Below are positions 1-10,938 of a DNA stretch of 50,293 nucleotides, in pieces. The position numbers and the translations under genes are program-made. How positions within the stretch are numbered: the stretch's first letter is position 1; each line of letters begins with the position of its first letter. The stretch lies in NCBI GenBank assembly GCA_032718475.1, contig JAUCBJ010001479.1, forward strand, positions 1 through 50,293, written 5' to 3'. This DNA comes from Nemertoderma westbladi (lineage: Eukaryota > Xenacoelomorpha > Nemertodermatida > Nemertodermatidae). The notes beneath the pieces were generated by a model, which saw only the letters and a list, made by a program, of their open reading frames with translations, had not been told where the DNA came from and did not search any database.

Positions 1-883
1 TTGTTTGTAGTACAACGGTGTCCATTTGCATTAGAACTTGTAGGCCAGGAAGGGTTACTGTGTTTTTACCTGAATTGGGATTGTACCGTTCAGGCGGTAG
101 GGCAGTTTACTGCTAGGCGCATATAAATTGAGGCTATTAGGGATACTAACATCTACCATGTCCCTGCCGACATTCAGATAGGGAGTTGCCGTGCCCACCT
201 AGGCAACCAAAATTCTAGATAGAATGCCAGGCTAGCTATTTGTAACTGTACGCCTACTGTAGTAAACTAACACATTTCTTCTTAGTATTAGGGACCTGGT
301 AAATTAAATTGCCGAATTCTGGGCGTAGTATTAACCTTATGCCTGAATTTGTGTCCTGGAAATACACAAAAGGGGAAGGAGCCTTATCATTCGTGAGTAT
401 TGGACCTACAAGCTATAAAATTAGAATATTTGTAAAATGTACACCGGACCCAGAAATTATATATATGAAGGATCTAAAACTGATTTTGACTGTTAGAATC
501 AAGACACACACGCGTTAGGAATTATTTACACCTCAAAATATATAAAATAATTTTTGTCCGTACTGCACTTTGCCCGCTAGTTAGACATCTAGCTAGCGCC
601 TCTATCTCTCACCCACATATAAATCACACCGCTGCAAAGTATACGAGCGCCCTTAGTCCGTCAGTGAGTCAGCCCAATTTTAGGATTCGCTGCGTGGGAT
701 TTTGTTTTATCGAAGTTTGTCCGTTCGTAGACTGTTTTCTGCCTCACCGGTTATAAGAGACCGATACTGCAATAGATTTGCTTACTTAGAGTTTACTGTT
801 TTGGTGAGAAGGTCGGATTATGTTTTGATTCACAAACTTTATAGTAGGATATTGCAGGATATCAGGTACGTCTCTTTGCTTCA
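1..883 (+). repeat. BEL-1 5' LTR, downstream part
   Basis: Bases 1-883 match 16392-17298, after which the two copies diverge. The shared end is CTTCA, giving a CA terminus. By comparison with the 3' copy this is the U5 part; the TATA box and polyA signal lie in the missing part. Short reading frames here (for example 309-518) recur in both LTRs but resemble nothing and I do not call them genes. Confidence 0.88.
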
Positions 884-1694
884 GTAGGAATATGTTTTAC
901 TGAACTACGGTTCAGTAGGACTAAAATTATTTGAAATTTTGTATTTTGAGGTAAAAATTTGTATTTGATTAGCTAAGTGCTAATTTCTGAAATAAAATTT
1001 TGATTTGAACCGCGTGTAAAATATTTGGAATTGAATACCGGTGTTTAAAAAGGGTTTAAATACCATATTGTACTGGTACAAAAATTTTCGTAAAAGTAAA
1101 ACGAAACTCTTTTGTTTTTCAGGATTCAGAGCTCATTTCTAGACTGTAACGAGAGCAAGACCGTGTTTCGCAAGTTTGGGAGATAGATAACTCAACAATT
1201 TTGGTTGGGAAAATCGCACTTTGTCCGCAACGCTGGAAACGGAAAGGTTCACGTCCGGTTTGTATCTGGGAATCTGTTTTTCTGGAGAATCATTGGAGGG
1301 GGTGAGTTCGAAAAGTTGCATAAATCAGTTAGGCATTACCGTATTAGTTAAAATTATTGTGGGTTCCACTGTCTCAAGTATCTATGCATTCCGTACGATT
1401 TCTTTGTTTATTGCTGAACTAGTCCGTTAATTATTTGTGTTTAATCTACCTTTTGATAACGTATATCGTTATCCGATTTTATTCGTTATAAAATTGGCCG
1501 ATAGGCTAATTTTATTATATACTTACTCCGTGACATTTATTTGTTGTAAAATTGGCCGCTAGGCTAATTTTATCCATTTACTATAAAATCGGCCGGTAGG
1601 CTAATTTTATATGACTGTAATTAATACCGTTTAGATATAAATACGGTAAGTTTGATACTTTGACACTCACTTTACTTGACTTACAACTACCGAA
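884..1694 (+). other. BEL-1 untranslated leader
   Basis: No coding potential recognised between the LTR and the gag-pol ATG. The leader is AT-rich and carries a triple hairpin repeat at 1488-1610. In retroelements this interval normally holds the primer binding site and packaging or dimerisation signals; I cannot identify the primer tRNA from the sequence. Confidence 0.7.
1488..1610 (+). repeat. Three 28-nt hairpin repeats in the BEL-1 leader
   Basis: Units at 1488-1515, 1546-1573 and 1583-1610 share the pattern TAAAATYGGCC, two variable bases, TAGGCTAATTTTA. Each folds as AAAATT-G-GCC with loop GATA, GCTA or GGTA, then GGC-T-AATTTT, with a G-U pair between the two stem blocks. The third unit has one A-C mismatch (AAAATC). 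They end 85 nt before the gag-pol ATG. Packaging, dimerisation or translational control is inference. Confidence 0.7.
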
Positions 1695-4600
1695 ATGAGT
1701 GACAAACAGGACTATACGAAGAATACACAAACCGACTATGACTCATGTGACGCGGATAAGTCAGTAGCGGAAGAACCACAGGGGAAGACTCGCGAGCCTG
1801 CCGAACCTACACCGTGTGCGTCACCAGTACATCCAACGGGAGTACCGGATGCCGTAGTACGAGGTGACGGCAGGACCGAGGATTTTCTAACGGTCCCGCA
1901 ACCTAGACACAGGGAGACGGACATGGTAAGTTCAGTAGGAAGCCAAGAGAGCGTTGTTAGAAGCGTCGGAGGATACATGGCGCATATTACCAGGAGTATT
2001 GGAGAAGGCCAACGCATATTAGACGAGTTGACCGCTCCGATGTCTCAGTTCGAGTTTTACACCCTACAGGTTAGAGTACAAAGTAAAGTACATAAGTCCG
2101 TAGATAACCTAATCAGTCTACAAGATCTAGCTAGACAAAGACAGGACGCGGACACTCAGCTTAGAACCCTCGAGAAATTAATAATCGCCAGGGAGAAACT
2201 AATTCAGTTTAAGACGACCGTTAGACAGATACAACAGGAACAAGCGGACCAGTTGCTAGGTGAGTCAGTTTCCGACGAGTTATTACAGCCCGAGAAAGAA
2301 CAGGAATTGTATAGGCTGGATGGACAATTGAAACATCTGACAGATCACTTACGTATGTGCGGCGAAGACGTCGGAGATTGGGAAACCGTGCCGGAGGCTA
2401 CGAGGGAAACTTCACCCGCACAAATCGAACTGGCACCGGGAATACTGGATCAATCATTGGTGAGTATTCGCAGCGAAATTGGCGAGGTAAGTATGGTAAC
2501 GTCAGAAATTGCTCGACAACAGCAGCAGTTCTACAGACAACAACAGGAGATGGAGGAACAAACTCAACTGTTAATGGTACAAGCAGCAGTAGAGGAAGAG
2601 AAACTACGCGTTGCGAATGTTGCGAGAATCTCTCATCTGCAAGAACAAGCCGAGTTGGAAGCAGCCGAGATGGAAAGGTTAGAGTTGGACATTGCACAAC
2701 AAGCGGCAGCGGCAGCGGCAGCGGCCGAGTTAGAGCGACAAACGGCAGCGGCAGTGGCCGAGTTAGAGCGACAAAGGTTAGTTTCAGAAGCGAGAGCCGA
2801 AATGAAAAAACGGCAAATAAAGGCTCAATCAGCTATACGACTAGCAGAGTTAGAGGCGCAACAACAACAAACGGAACAATGCGAGAAAGAGATTAAACTT
2901 CATTTCGAACTCGAAAGGAAGGCAAGAGAATTAGCTAACGCCAAGGAGGATCTGGATCTTAAAGCCCGCGATCGATCGATGAGATCTCGAGACGGACACG
3001 ATCTAGACCGGATAGAGGTAAGGCACCGCCAAATTCAGGAACGAATAAAGGAAGGAAGTGTAGGAGCACCTGAGCGAGGACGAGAGCTGGTTGGTGAATT
3101 ATGTCAACGATTTCCTCAAGTAACTCATATGTTTGCACCAATTACGACAAAAGAACCTGTTTCGATTGCGGGTAGTAGTAATATATCTCCTATCCATGAA
3201 GCGACGGAACACAGGTTCGTTATTACAGATAAGTTTATACCGCCAAGAGCAACGTCATCGCCTATTCCGAAAGTTCAGGTAAGTAACCCGCCAATTACCG
3301 ATCGTAGTAGTTTATTAGTCGGACCTACAATAATGACGACTAAACAGGTGAGTCAACCTTCGACACCTAAACCTGTGACACACTACGCAAACCCAATCGT
3401 ATTCAGGCCTTCAAGGCCGTTAGACTCAAACGCCAACACGCGACCACAAATCCAGTTTACATCGCAATCTACGACTTCGAGGAAGACTTGTGAGCCTACC
3501 AAGCAACGGAGACCAGTAGACACGCGACCGTTTAATCAGTTTACATCGCAATCTACAACTTCGAGGAAGACTTATGAGCCTACCGAGCAATGGAGACCAG
3601 TAGACAAGCGACCGTTTAATCAGTTTACATCGCAATCTACGACTTCGAGGAAGACTTGTGAGCCTACCGAACAACGGAAACCAGTAGACGATGTTTCTAA
3701 ACGGAATGTTAGAATTCGGACAACCCAACGGACGCGAGCACGTCGGCCACCGTATCCAGGTGATAGTAGTACTACGAGCGAATCGGATTACCCGGAACGC
3801 GAGGTGTTCAGAACAGGAGCAGCCGATGAATGCAAACGTGAGCGTTCAACTAATTCCTTTATAGATAATCCTCCACAAAATACACCAACACAGAAAGCGT
3901 TACAACCAACAGACGCGATCAGTATACAACAATTCGCCGACATACTGCGACCAGTTGTTAACAAGTTGGCCCAGATCGAGGAACGCTTAGAGGAAGTTCA
4001 AACTGATAGTTCGAGAAACACGGAATTCGAACATACTAGACACCCGAAACATCCGCAAAGGACGGTACTTTCAGGGAATGTAGAGTATGAGAAAAGACGT
4101 CCTGGACAGGGAAAAACGAACTCTATTGCTACCCAGGGACGCGAAACTTTGAATGTTGCAGAAGAGATAGCTAAATTCGCAGCCAGACAAGGATTACCGG
4201 CGCAGCAACCACCAAAGTTCTCCGGAAACTCAAAACATTGGCATACCTTCGTGGATTACATCGAATCTCAAATTGCGGCATGCGCTTTTACATCGAGGGA
4301 AAAGTTTAACTACCTGCTTCAAACGCTGACGGGAGAACCAAAACGTCTAGCAGAGACTTTTGTCGGTGTATCAGACGCCTTCGAATTAGCATACGATCGC
4401 TTAACTTCCATTTATGGAGGTACAGTAAGTATGGCCAAGTCAGTAATAGAGGAACTCTGTAAAGGGGGGGCCATTACGAAACCCGTGGACTTACTTAAAT
4501 TAGCTGACGAAATCAAGAACGCCATTAAGACATTACGGTCAATTGGACAACTTGATTACGGAAACACCCCTACAGTCCTATTAAAAATAATAGGGAGACT

Positions 4601-7600
4601 ACACCATCGACTTCGTAGGGAGTGGAGAAAGATCGAGTATCAGCGAGAAGAAACAGGTGGATTTTTAAGATTGGAAGATGTGTACCTATTAATATCTAGG
4701 GAGGCAGTAGTGGAGACTCGTTCGAACTACACGGATCAACATATTATAGCCGAAGGAATAACTTTGCCATCGTCCAACCGACAAAAACCACAGACGACAG
4801 CCACAAGGACGGTCACATACGCTACACCGACGGAAACCCGACAATTTTCTGACGGTTATAACGTGTCCGCACCTATTGGGATCAAACAGACTAGGCAGCA
4901 ACTAAATGCCGACTTCAGCGGTTGTCAATACTGCGAGCGGATAGGTAAGCGACACGCTAGTCATAAGTTAAGGGGATGTCGACTATTTCGTGAGTTGAAC
5001 TCAGAAGAACGACAACTACAGATACGATCATTGGATTCTTGTTGGAGGTGTACGCAACATGGACATGTCCGTAAGGATTGCACAAATACGGACACCTGTC
5101 CTTCCTGTGGACGCAACCATGACGGTTTGCTCCACACAGATAGTCATACACCGACGAAACGCTTCACCAGGGAACACCCAGAAGCAGCAGCGAAGTGCAA
5201 CACTGCATACAAGACGCGAGAGTACAAAACAACACCAACTTTTGTGACGCATATTCGGGATTGTTTCCCAGAACAATCCGGGTCTTCAGATGAAGAATCA
5301 GAAGACGATGACACATACTTAGATGGAGACGAACAACCATCGATTGCGCTTCTGACGCCTGATCAGCTGAAGGGATTTAGCGTAATTCCTGTTAAGATTA
5401 CGGGCACAAAAGGGCGCAAGCGGATCTACGCTATTTTAGATTCAGCCTCATCTCACAGATATGTGGACGAGAAGGTAGCTGACGTCGTGACGGATCTTCA
5501 ACAAGGTAAGCACGTCAGTTATACCGTAAGTAGTATGCATGGACAACGTGCAATACCAGTGACAAGAGTTAAATTGAACTTAGACACTCTTCTTCCGAAA
5601 TCGCAACATAGCGAAAAGGAGAGGTCTTTGTTACCCTTTAAGGATTTAACTTTTGCGGCCACTAAGGACTTTAGTAACCTACTGGGTCCAGTGCCAGAAC
5701 AATCCTTAGAGGACCGTAAGTATTTTAGACACCTTGGTGTACCTGGATGTCCTGTTAATTATAGGTCAGTAGCAATGCTGATCGGGACAGACCAATTTAA
5801 CTTACATCAAGTGTGGGAAACCAGACCATCGGTAGTCGTAGCAGGAAACGCATACGCCTGCAGAACGCCGATAGGGTGGTATACTCGAGCGCCTGTGCGC
5901 ACACTAGATATAAGTGACGAGGAAGATGATGTGCAAAGTACATGTAGTTTATTAACTACAACTTTGACTCATTCTTTTTCAAACGACATTGACTATACTA
6001 CACGCCGAAATTCGACAAAACACGACAAAGTGACAAGTACGACTTGTGTGGCATGTACAACAAGTCAAAGGGAGCAGAAACCACTTTACAAAGAGGTAAG
6101 TTTAGAGATTGGGAAGGAGACGCATCAGGCAGAGGATCCATCAACGATAGATGATAACGCCGGAAGGCTTGCAAGTCTACCTCAACCAATAACCTTATCA
6201 ACACCTGTCGATGTCGACACATTAAGAAATTGTCAAGTGGAACAAGCTGCACTGGACAAAGAATTAACAGAGAAAACTATCAAGTGGTTGGAACAAGACA
6301 CAGCCGAACCTGGTAGTTACAAACCATGCATGTCGGAACAAGAAAAACAATCCTTAAAGATCATGGAAGATACTATCCATCAGATGAAAGACGGACATTA
6401 TGAGGTAGGGATGCTATGGCGTAACCAACGTCCTAAACTTATAAATAATTATCCGCTAGCCTTAAGACGTTTAAACTCAATACGACAACGTTTATTAAAG
6501 GACGAGAAAGCCCATCTGCAGTATAATACTCAGATGGAGACGTATTTGACGAAAGGGTATGCTATCAGAATGACAAACCCAGAGATTGTGACAGACCAGA
6601 CATACTATTTGCCACATCACTACGTGAGACACCCTGACAAACCAGACAAGGTGCGTGTAGTAAATGACTGCGCGGCTCTGTTTGAGGGAATGTCTCTCAA
6701 TACGGAGTTGATGGATGGACCAAACATGAATAATTATCTCATGGGGGTGATTATGCGCTTCCGTCAGCACCAAGTAGCATTTACTTGCGACGTCGAAGCC
6801 ATGTTTCACCAGGTGCGAGCGTTAGAGCGAGACAGAGACAGTTTGAGGTTCCTCTGGTACCCGGATGGGGACTTAAGTCAACCACCGGCGACTTACCAAA
6901 TGCAAGTTCGCGTATTCGGTGCCAGAGACAGCCCAAATTGCACTATGTACGCCCTAAAGCAGACAGCTAGGGATCAGAAACATAAGTATGACCCAGAGGT
7001 AATCCAAGTAGTAGAACGAGACTTTTACGTTGACGATGGATTACAAAGTTGCGACACAGTAGAACGTGCTATAACAGTAGCACATCAATTACGGGACTGT
7101 TTAGCAGGCGGAGTTTTTAACCTCACCAAGTTTGCTTCAAATAGTACCGAATTAGTAAATTCATTCGAAACGACTGAACGTGGGGGTGGTGACATTGACT
7201 TGGAATTCGAACCACTACCAACGACCAAAGTGTTGGGACTATTTTGGGACCCGAACACAGACAACTTTCGAGAGAAAGTAAGACTGGACGCTCAAGGAGA
7301 TTCTCTGACAAAGAGGTCCTGCTTGTCAAAGTTGAGTCGATTGTTCGATCCATTAGGTTTTATCAGCCCAATAATACTGCAAGCAAGAATATACATGCGC
7401 AGTATTTGGAAAGATGGACTGACATGGGACGAACCGATCTCATCTGAACAAGTGGACTTATGGAAGACTTGGGAGGTGCAATTATCTTCGCTAGAGGATT
7501 ATTCCATACCCCGGGTGTACTTTCCATTACAGACGACATTTCCTGACAACTTAGAATTACATTGTTTTTCTGACGCCAGTGACAACGGCTTTGGAGTGAC

Positions 7601-10271
7601 AGTGTATTTGCGTAGACAAGTAGATTCAGATGAGTTTGATGTATCGCTCATTACTTCTAAGGCTAAGACCATGCCTACTAAGTACATGACGACACCATGC
7701 GCTGAGCTACAAGCCGCAACTCTGTCAACGACAATTGTAAACCTTATACAGACTGAACTACAGTCAAGTTTACAGATATTTTATTGGACTGACGCGACGT
7801 TAGTTTTATTTTATATAAACAACGACACACTTGAATTTAAGACATTTGTAGCTAATCGTCGTGCAGAAATTTTGGACCGTTCAATAAAAGAAGATTGGCG
7901 ACATTGTCCCGGACCACAAAACCCAGCTGATATTGCGTCGCGAGGAATGATGCCTGAGGAGTTCTGTAAACCGGAAAACAAGGAATTTTGGCAACACGGA
8001 CCACAATTCTTACAAAGAGCAACACAACATTGGCCGCCACTATACGATAACAAGTCTAACACTATCCTTAAGGACGCCGAAATTAAAAAACCAAAGAAAG
8101 GTAAAGCAAAGAAAAAGACAACGGCGAAACTTAAGAAGAAACCAAAGGCGAAATGGAAAAATATAACTTACAAAGTTAAGACAGGAAGACTTGCGAGCCT
8201 TTCTCAACCAGACGTATCACCAGACGGTCAACCAGACATGTTCCCAGACGGTCAACCAGACACGTTACCAGACGGTCAACCAGACATTTTGCCAGACATG
8301 TCACTAGACGTTTCGCCGGATGTTCCGCGAAACATTTTACCAGACATTTCACAAGATGTTCTACCGGACACTAGTAACATACTAACACATAGTAAAGCCG
8401 CAGTTTCCCTATTGGAGCGGCCTTCTATTGACAAAATACCAAATTTGACACTCTTGAGTAACCATAAGTACAGTGAAACCTCATGTATTACAGATGTGGG
8501 TAGTACCTACGCAAATATAAATACAGGTGTTACTTTACGCTCAAGAGACATACCAACCTTACAACATACGGTGAGACCTGCGATCGACTCACAAGATACT
8601 GACAATCAAGGTAAGAAGACGAAGAAGGGCAAATTACTCGTAGACCCGGACGGATCAACAGTCAACAAGGGAATACCTACCGGCGGACCCGTGGGCCCAT
8701 CTAGTAAAACAAAACCTTCAAAATTCATCATTGACTTACCTGATGACGTCATAAATACTTACGTCGACCGTATTGTAAATCTGACAGATTCTTGGACAAA
8801 TGCATGCCGAAAATTAGTGTGGATTGTACGTTTTGTACAATACGTCAAAGGCAAACGCAACTTTACACGTCGACTCACATTGACTGAGATTGACAGATGT
8901 GAAATTAAATTAATTCGCCATTACCAATTGCGATATTTCGCTCGCGAATTCATATCCATAAGTCAAGGTCAACCAATCAAGTCGTCACCAATATTGAGTT
9001 GGAGTCCGATAATTTATAATGGCTTAATTTGTCATAAATCTCGGCTTCAAAACATCGACTTTAATACTGATTTTAGGTACCCAATAATAATACCGCAACA
9101 TCACGAATTACAACATGCAATGATACTGGACGCACACTTACATCTTAAACACGCTGGAAGACACCACTGTCTTTCCTACTTACGTACAAGATTTGTATTA
9201 ATTAGACCCAGTAAAGCGCTAAGTTCGGTGACGCGCATGTGTATTATTTGTAAAAAGGTACATTCTAGAATAAGTACCCAAGAAATGAGTGAACTTCCAC
9301 AAGCACGACTACAGGCATTCAGACCACCTTTCACAGAGACTGGAATTGACTGCTTTGGTCCCATACATACGAAACGTGGACGTATACTAGTAAAACGCTG
9401 GGGACTGATTTTCACATGCATGTCCAGTAGGGCAGTTCATATAGAACGTGTGATGGATCTTTCCACCAACGCTTTTATACTAGCATTGCGGCGATTTATC
9501 GCTAGACGTGGACTAGTAAAATGCTTGTACTCAGACCAAGGTACAAACTTTGTTGGTGCTCGAAATGAAATTGCTAGAGCCTTTAAGAAATTAGATCATG
9601 ATCAAATCTCAAACGAACTACGTCCTTACAAAATTGTTTGGAAGTTTAATCCTCCAGATAGTCCATGGAGAGGCGGAGTCTGGGAGAGATTGATTAGATC
9701 TATAAAAACAGCCATGGCAAAAGTAATTCCAGTACACCACATCTTGACAGACGACCAACTGACCACATTGTTTGTTGAAATCGAGGCAATACTAAATACT
9801 AGACCAATAGTATTAGTACCCGATGACAAACAATCCCAGTTTGCTTTAACACCGGCACACCTGCTAATGCAGGCACCGACTTCATTAATGCCTATTTCTA
9901 TTCCAATAGAAGGCGATAGCTACGGTAGAAAAGCGTGGAAAATCACGCAACTACTAGCTAACAAATTCTGGGAAATATGGCAAAATCATTATTTGCCCTC
10001 TATTTCTGCCAGAACTACTTGGTACAACAATACTCGCGCTTTAAGAGCGGGAGATCATGTACTGTTAGCAGAAGTGAATTTAAAAAGACGCTTCTGGATA
10101 ACAGGTGTTATTTTAGACACACATCCATCTATGGATGGAGTGACAAGAACTGTGACGGTACGGACAATTGACGGTCGTACAGTAGACAGACCGACCCAAC
10201 GTCTCGTACTTCTTGAAGAGACTCGAAACGAGTCTGGAGATTACAAGTCTCCAACTAATGTTAGTAAATAG
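1695..10271 (+). CDS. BEL-1 Gag-Pol polyprotein (2858 aa)
   Basis: Complete single-frame BEL/Pao polyprotein, ATG at 1695, stop at 10269. Order by approximate residue: Ser/Thr-rich start; Gln/Glu/Ala-rich coiled coil (130-480); three 28-aa repeats (about 590-670); DUF1759-type Gag segment (825-960); cysteine-rich zinc knuckles (1077-1150); aspartic protease with AILDSASS (about 1246); RT with an NDCAALFEG block, a DVEAMFHQV block and YVDD at about 1778; RNase H with FSDASD (1957), a DATLV block (2034) and NPADIASRG (2075); a spacer of some 400 residues, Lys-rich then PDGQPD repeats; integrase with an H2C2-like finger (about 2480-2520), DCFGP (2550), SDQGTNF (2614) and GVWERLIRS (2660); and a C-terminal DUF5641-like domain. 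All catalytic blocks I looked for are present, so it looks functional. Host-cell role: reverse transcription and integration of the element. Confidence 0.93.
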   Translation: MSDKQDYTKNTQTDYDSCDADKSVAEEPQGKTREPAEPTPCASPVHPTGVPDAVVRGDGRTEDFLTVPQPRHRETDMVSSVGSQESVVRSVGGYMAHITRSIGEGQRILDELTAPMSQFEFYTLQVRVQSKVHKSVDNLISLQDLARQRQDADTQLRTLEKLIIAREKLIQFKTTVRQIQQEQADQLLGESVSDELLQPEKEQELYRLDGQLKHLTDHLRMCGEDVGDWETVPEATRETSPAQIELAPGILDQSLVSIRSEIGEVSMVTSEIARQQQQFYRQQQEMEEQTQLLMVQAAVEEEKLRVANVARISHLQEQAELEAAEMERLELDIAQQAAAAAAAAELERQTAAAVAELERQRLVSEARAEMKKRQIKAQSAIRLAELEAQQQQTEQCEKEIKLHFELERKARELANAKEDLDLKARDRSMRSRDGHDLDRIEVRHRQIQERIKEGSVGAPERGRELVGELCQRFPQVTHMFAPITTKEPVSIAGSSNISPIHEATEHRFVITDKFIPPRATSSPIPKVQVSNPPITDRSSLLVGPTIMTTKQVSQPSTPKPVTHYANPIVFRPSRPLDSNANTRPQIQFTSQSTTSRKTCEPTKQRRPVDTRPFNQFTSQSTTSRKTYEPTEQWRPVDKRPFNQFTSQSTTSRKTCEPTEQRKPVDDVSKRNVRIRTTQRTRARRPPYPGDSSTTSESDYPEREVFRTGAADECKRERSTNSFIDNPPQNTPTQKALQPTDAISIQQFADILRPVVNKLAQIEERLEEVQTDSSRNTEFEHTRHPKHPQRTVLSGNVEYEKRRPGQGKTNSIATQGRETLNVAEEIAKFAARQGLPAQQPPKFSGNSKHWHTFVDYIESQIAACAFTSREKFNYLLQTLTGEPKRLAETFVGVSDAFELAYDRLTSIYGGTVSMAKSVIEELCKGGAITKPVDLLKLADEIKNAIKTLRSIGQLDYGNTPTVLLKIIGRLHHRLRREWRKIEYQREETGGFLRLEDVYLLISREAVVETRSNYTDQHIIAEGITLPSSNRQKPQTTATRTVTYATPTETRQFSDGYNVSAPIGIKQTRQQLNADFSGCQYCERIGKRHASHKLRGCRLFRELNSEERQLQIRSLDSCWRCTQHGHVRKDCTNTDTCPSCGRNHDGLLHTDSHTPTKRFTREHPEAAAKCNTAYKTREYKTTPTFVTHIRDCFPEQSGSSDEESEDDDTYLDGDEQPSIALLTPDQLKGFSVIPVKITGTKGRKRIYAILDSASSHRYVDEKVADVVTDLQQGKHVSYTVSSMHGQRAIPVTRVKLNLDTLLPKSQHSEKERSLLPFKDLTFAATKDFSNLLGPVPEQSLEDRKYFRHLGVPGCPVNYRSVAMLIGTDQFNLHQVWETRPSVVVAGNAYACRTPIGWYTRAPVRTLDISDEEDDVQSTCSLLTTTLTHSFSNDIDYTTRRNSTKHDKVTSTTCVACTTSQREQKPLYKEVSLEIGKETHQAEDPSTIDDNAGRLASLPQPITLSTPVDVDTLRNCQVEQAALDKELTEKTIKWLEQDTAEPGSYKPCMSEQEKQSLKIMEDTIHQMKDGHYEVGMLWRNQRPKLINNYPLALRRLNSIRQRLLKDEKAHLQYNTQMETYLTKGYAIRMTNPEIVTDQTYYLPHHYVRHPDKPDKVRVVNDCAALFEGMSLNTELMDGPNMNNYLMGVIMRFRQHQVAFTCDVEAMFHQVRALERDRDSLRFLWYPDGDLSQPPATYQMQVRVFGARDSPNCTMYALKQTARDQKHKYDPEVIQVVERDFYVDDGLQSCDTVERAITVAHQLRDCLAGGVFNLTKFASNSTELVNSFETTERGGGDIDLEFEPLPTTKVLGLFWDPNTDNFREKVRLDAQGDSLTKRSCLSKLSRLFDPLGFISPIILQARIYMRSIWKDGLTWDEPISSEQVDLWKTWEVQLSSLEDYSIPRVYFPLQTTFPDNLELHCFSDASDNGFGVTVYLRRQVDSDEFDVSLITSKAKTMPTKYMTTPCAELQAATLSTTIVNLIQTELQSSLQIFYWTDATLVLFYINNDTLEFKTFVANRRAEILDRSIKEDWRHCPGPQNPADIASRGMMPEEFCKPENKEFWQHGPQFLQRATQHWPPLYDNKSNTILKDAEIKKPKKGKAKKKTTAKLKKKPKAKWKNITYKVKTGRLASLSQPDVSPDGQPDMFPDGQPDTLPDGQPDILPDMSLDVSPDVPRNILPDISQDVLPDTSNILTHSKAAVSLLERPSIDKIPNLTLLSNHKYSETSCITDVGSTYANINTGVTLRSRDIPTLQHTVRPAIDSQDTDNQGKKTKKGKLLVDPDGSTVNKGIPTGGPVGPSSKTKPSKFIIDLPDDVINTYVDRIVNLTDSWTNACRKLVWIVRFVQYVKGKRNFTRRLTLTEIDRCEIKLIRHYQLRYFAREFISISQGQPIKSSPILSWSPIIYNGLICHKSRLQNIDFNTDFRYPIIIPQHHELQHAMILDAHLHLKHAGRHHCLSYLRTRFVLIRPSKALSSVTRMCIICKKVHSRISTQEMSELPQARLQAFRPPFTETGIDCFGPIHTKRGRILVKRWGLIFTCMSSRAVHIERVMDLSTNAFILALRRFIARRGLVKCLYSDQGTNFVGARNEIARAFKKLDHDQISNELRPYKIVWKFNPPDSPWRGGVWERLIRSIKTAMAKVIPVHHILTDDQLTTLFVEIEAILNTRPIVLVPDDKQSQFALTPAHLLMQAPTSLMPISIPIEGDSYGRKAWKITQLLANKFWEIWQNHYLPSISARTTWYNNTRALRAGDHVLLAEVNLKRRFWITGVILDTHPSMDGVTRTVTVRTIDGRTVDRPTQRLVLLEETRNESGDYKSPTNVSK
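1783..1802 (+). repeat. Dyad motif copy 1 (in gag)
   Basis: GGAAGACTCGCGAGCCTGCC. The CTCGCGAG core is a perfect 8-bp palindrome. Read in the gag frame it gives K-T-R-E-P. First of ten same-strand copies in BEL-1. Confidence 0.8.
3451..3687 (+). repeat. 84-bp tandem coding repeat carrying dyad motif copies 2-4
   Basis: Three in-frame 28-aa units with the core QFTSQSTTSRKT then EPT. Each contains one dyad motif: GGAAGACTTGTGAGCCTACC at 3481, GGAAGACTTATGAGCCTACC at 3565 and the first form again at 3649, exactly 84 bp apart. The changes in the core keep the arms pairable in RNA (T-G, G-T and A-T pairs). Confidence 0.85.
6162..6181 (+). repeat. Dyad motif copy 5 (in pol, other codon phase)
   Basis: GGAAGGCTTGCAAGTCTACC. 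The core CTTGCAAG is a different but again perfect palindrome. The A-C mismatch outside the core in the other copies is here G-T, which pairs in RNA. It is read one base out of phase compared with copies 1-4, giving G-R-L-A-S-L. Confidence 0.75.
8184..8203 (+). repeat. Dyad motif copy 6 (in pol)
   Basis: GGAAGACTTGCGAGCCTTTC, read as G-R-L-A-S-L. Followed, as in copy 5, by CTCAACCA (copy 5 at 6181, copy 6 at 8203). Confidence 0.8.
8205..8370 (+). repeat. PDGQPD tandem repeat in the RNase H-integrase spacer
   Basis: About 55 codons of degenerate Pro-Asp repeats. The 24-nt unit encoding P-D-G-Q-P-D-x-x is clear for three units and then decays. It lies in a low-complexity insert between RNase H and integrase, after a Lys-rich block at about 8085-8180. 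BEL-2 has a much shorter linker at this place. Confidence 0.8.
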
Positions 10272-10938
10272 TAAGGAGTTTACAAATAGATTTCCACGTA
10301 CCTGTACACTGTAGTAAAGACAGCGGTAGAATTCCATTGTCTTTATATGTGAACATTGAGGGTAGTACCCTTATGTGTCACATAGGAGCGGGATTTGTAG
10401 GTATAAGAAATGGAATTCTACTTGGAACTCACAATATTGAGACATTTTCGAAATTTTAGACAATCCATTTGGATTTGAAAAATTTTTAAAAAATTTTCTC
10501 CAGTGAATAGATTTCAGGGTACAGTCGGGTGGAACTTAAAATTAGAGAAACAAGAGAACGGAAGACTCGCGAGCCTTTCTTTTTAAAATTAAAATTTTAC
10601 ACGGTCTTGCTTGTTTCAAAAGTTACGTCAACAAATAGACTTCCCTATATTTATTACTAACTCTTGATTGCTTATTTTCTGATAATAGTTTGGGATCAAA
10701 AAGTGAGTATTTTAGACTCACAGCCAGTTTAGCCCAAATTCGTTTTTATTTCGGCAAAAAAATTTTAGATAAGAAACAGTGTGTCATTAAAGAAACCCTA
10801 GATCTTAGGCTATGGGTAGGAGGTTAGAGCGTTGTCGAGCCAAAGGGCAGACGAAAACTCTCACATCTCCTCACAACTAACAATAAACTCTGTTGTATTC
10901 CCTCTAGTAGTAATGATTATGTAACCATACTTCCAATA
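10272..10938 (+). other. Spacer between pol and accessory frames
   Basis: 667 nt without a convincing reading frame. It holds dyad motif copy 7. I see no clear splice acceptor that would decide how the downstream frames are expressed. Confidence 0.6.
10560..10579 (+). repeat. Dyad motif copy 7 (noncoding)
   Basis: GGAAGACTCGCGAGCCTTTC outside any gene, 289 nt after the pol stop. It is preceded by CAAGAG and a few bases, as are the two copies after the accessory frames. Confidence 0.8.

Noticed and set aside
309-518. 69-codon frame in BEL-1 5' LTR, also at 16724-16933
   Set aside because: Short, repeated only by LTR duplication, no recognisable product.
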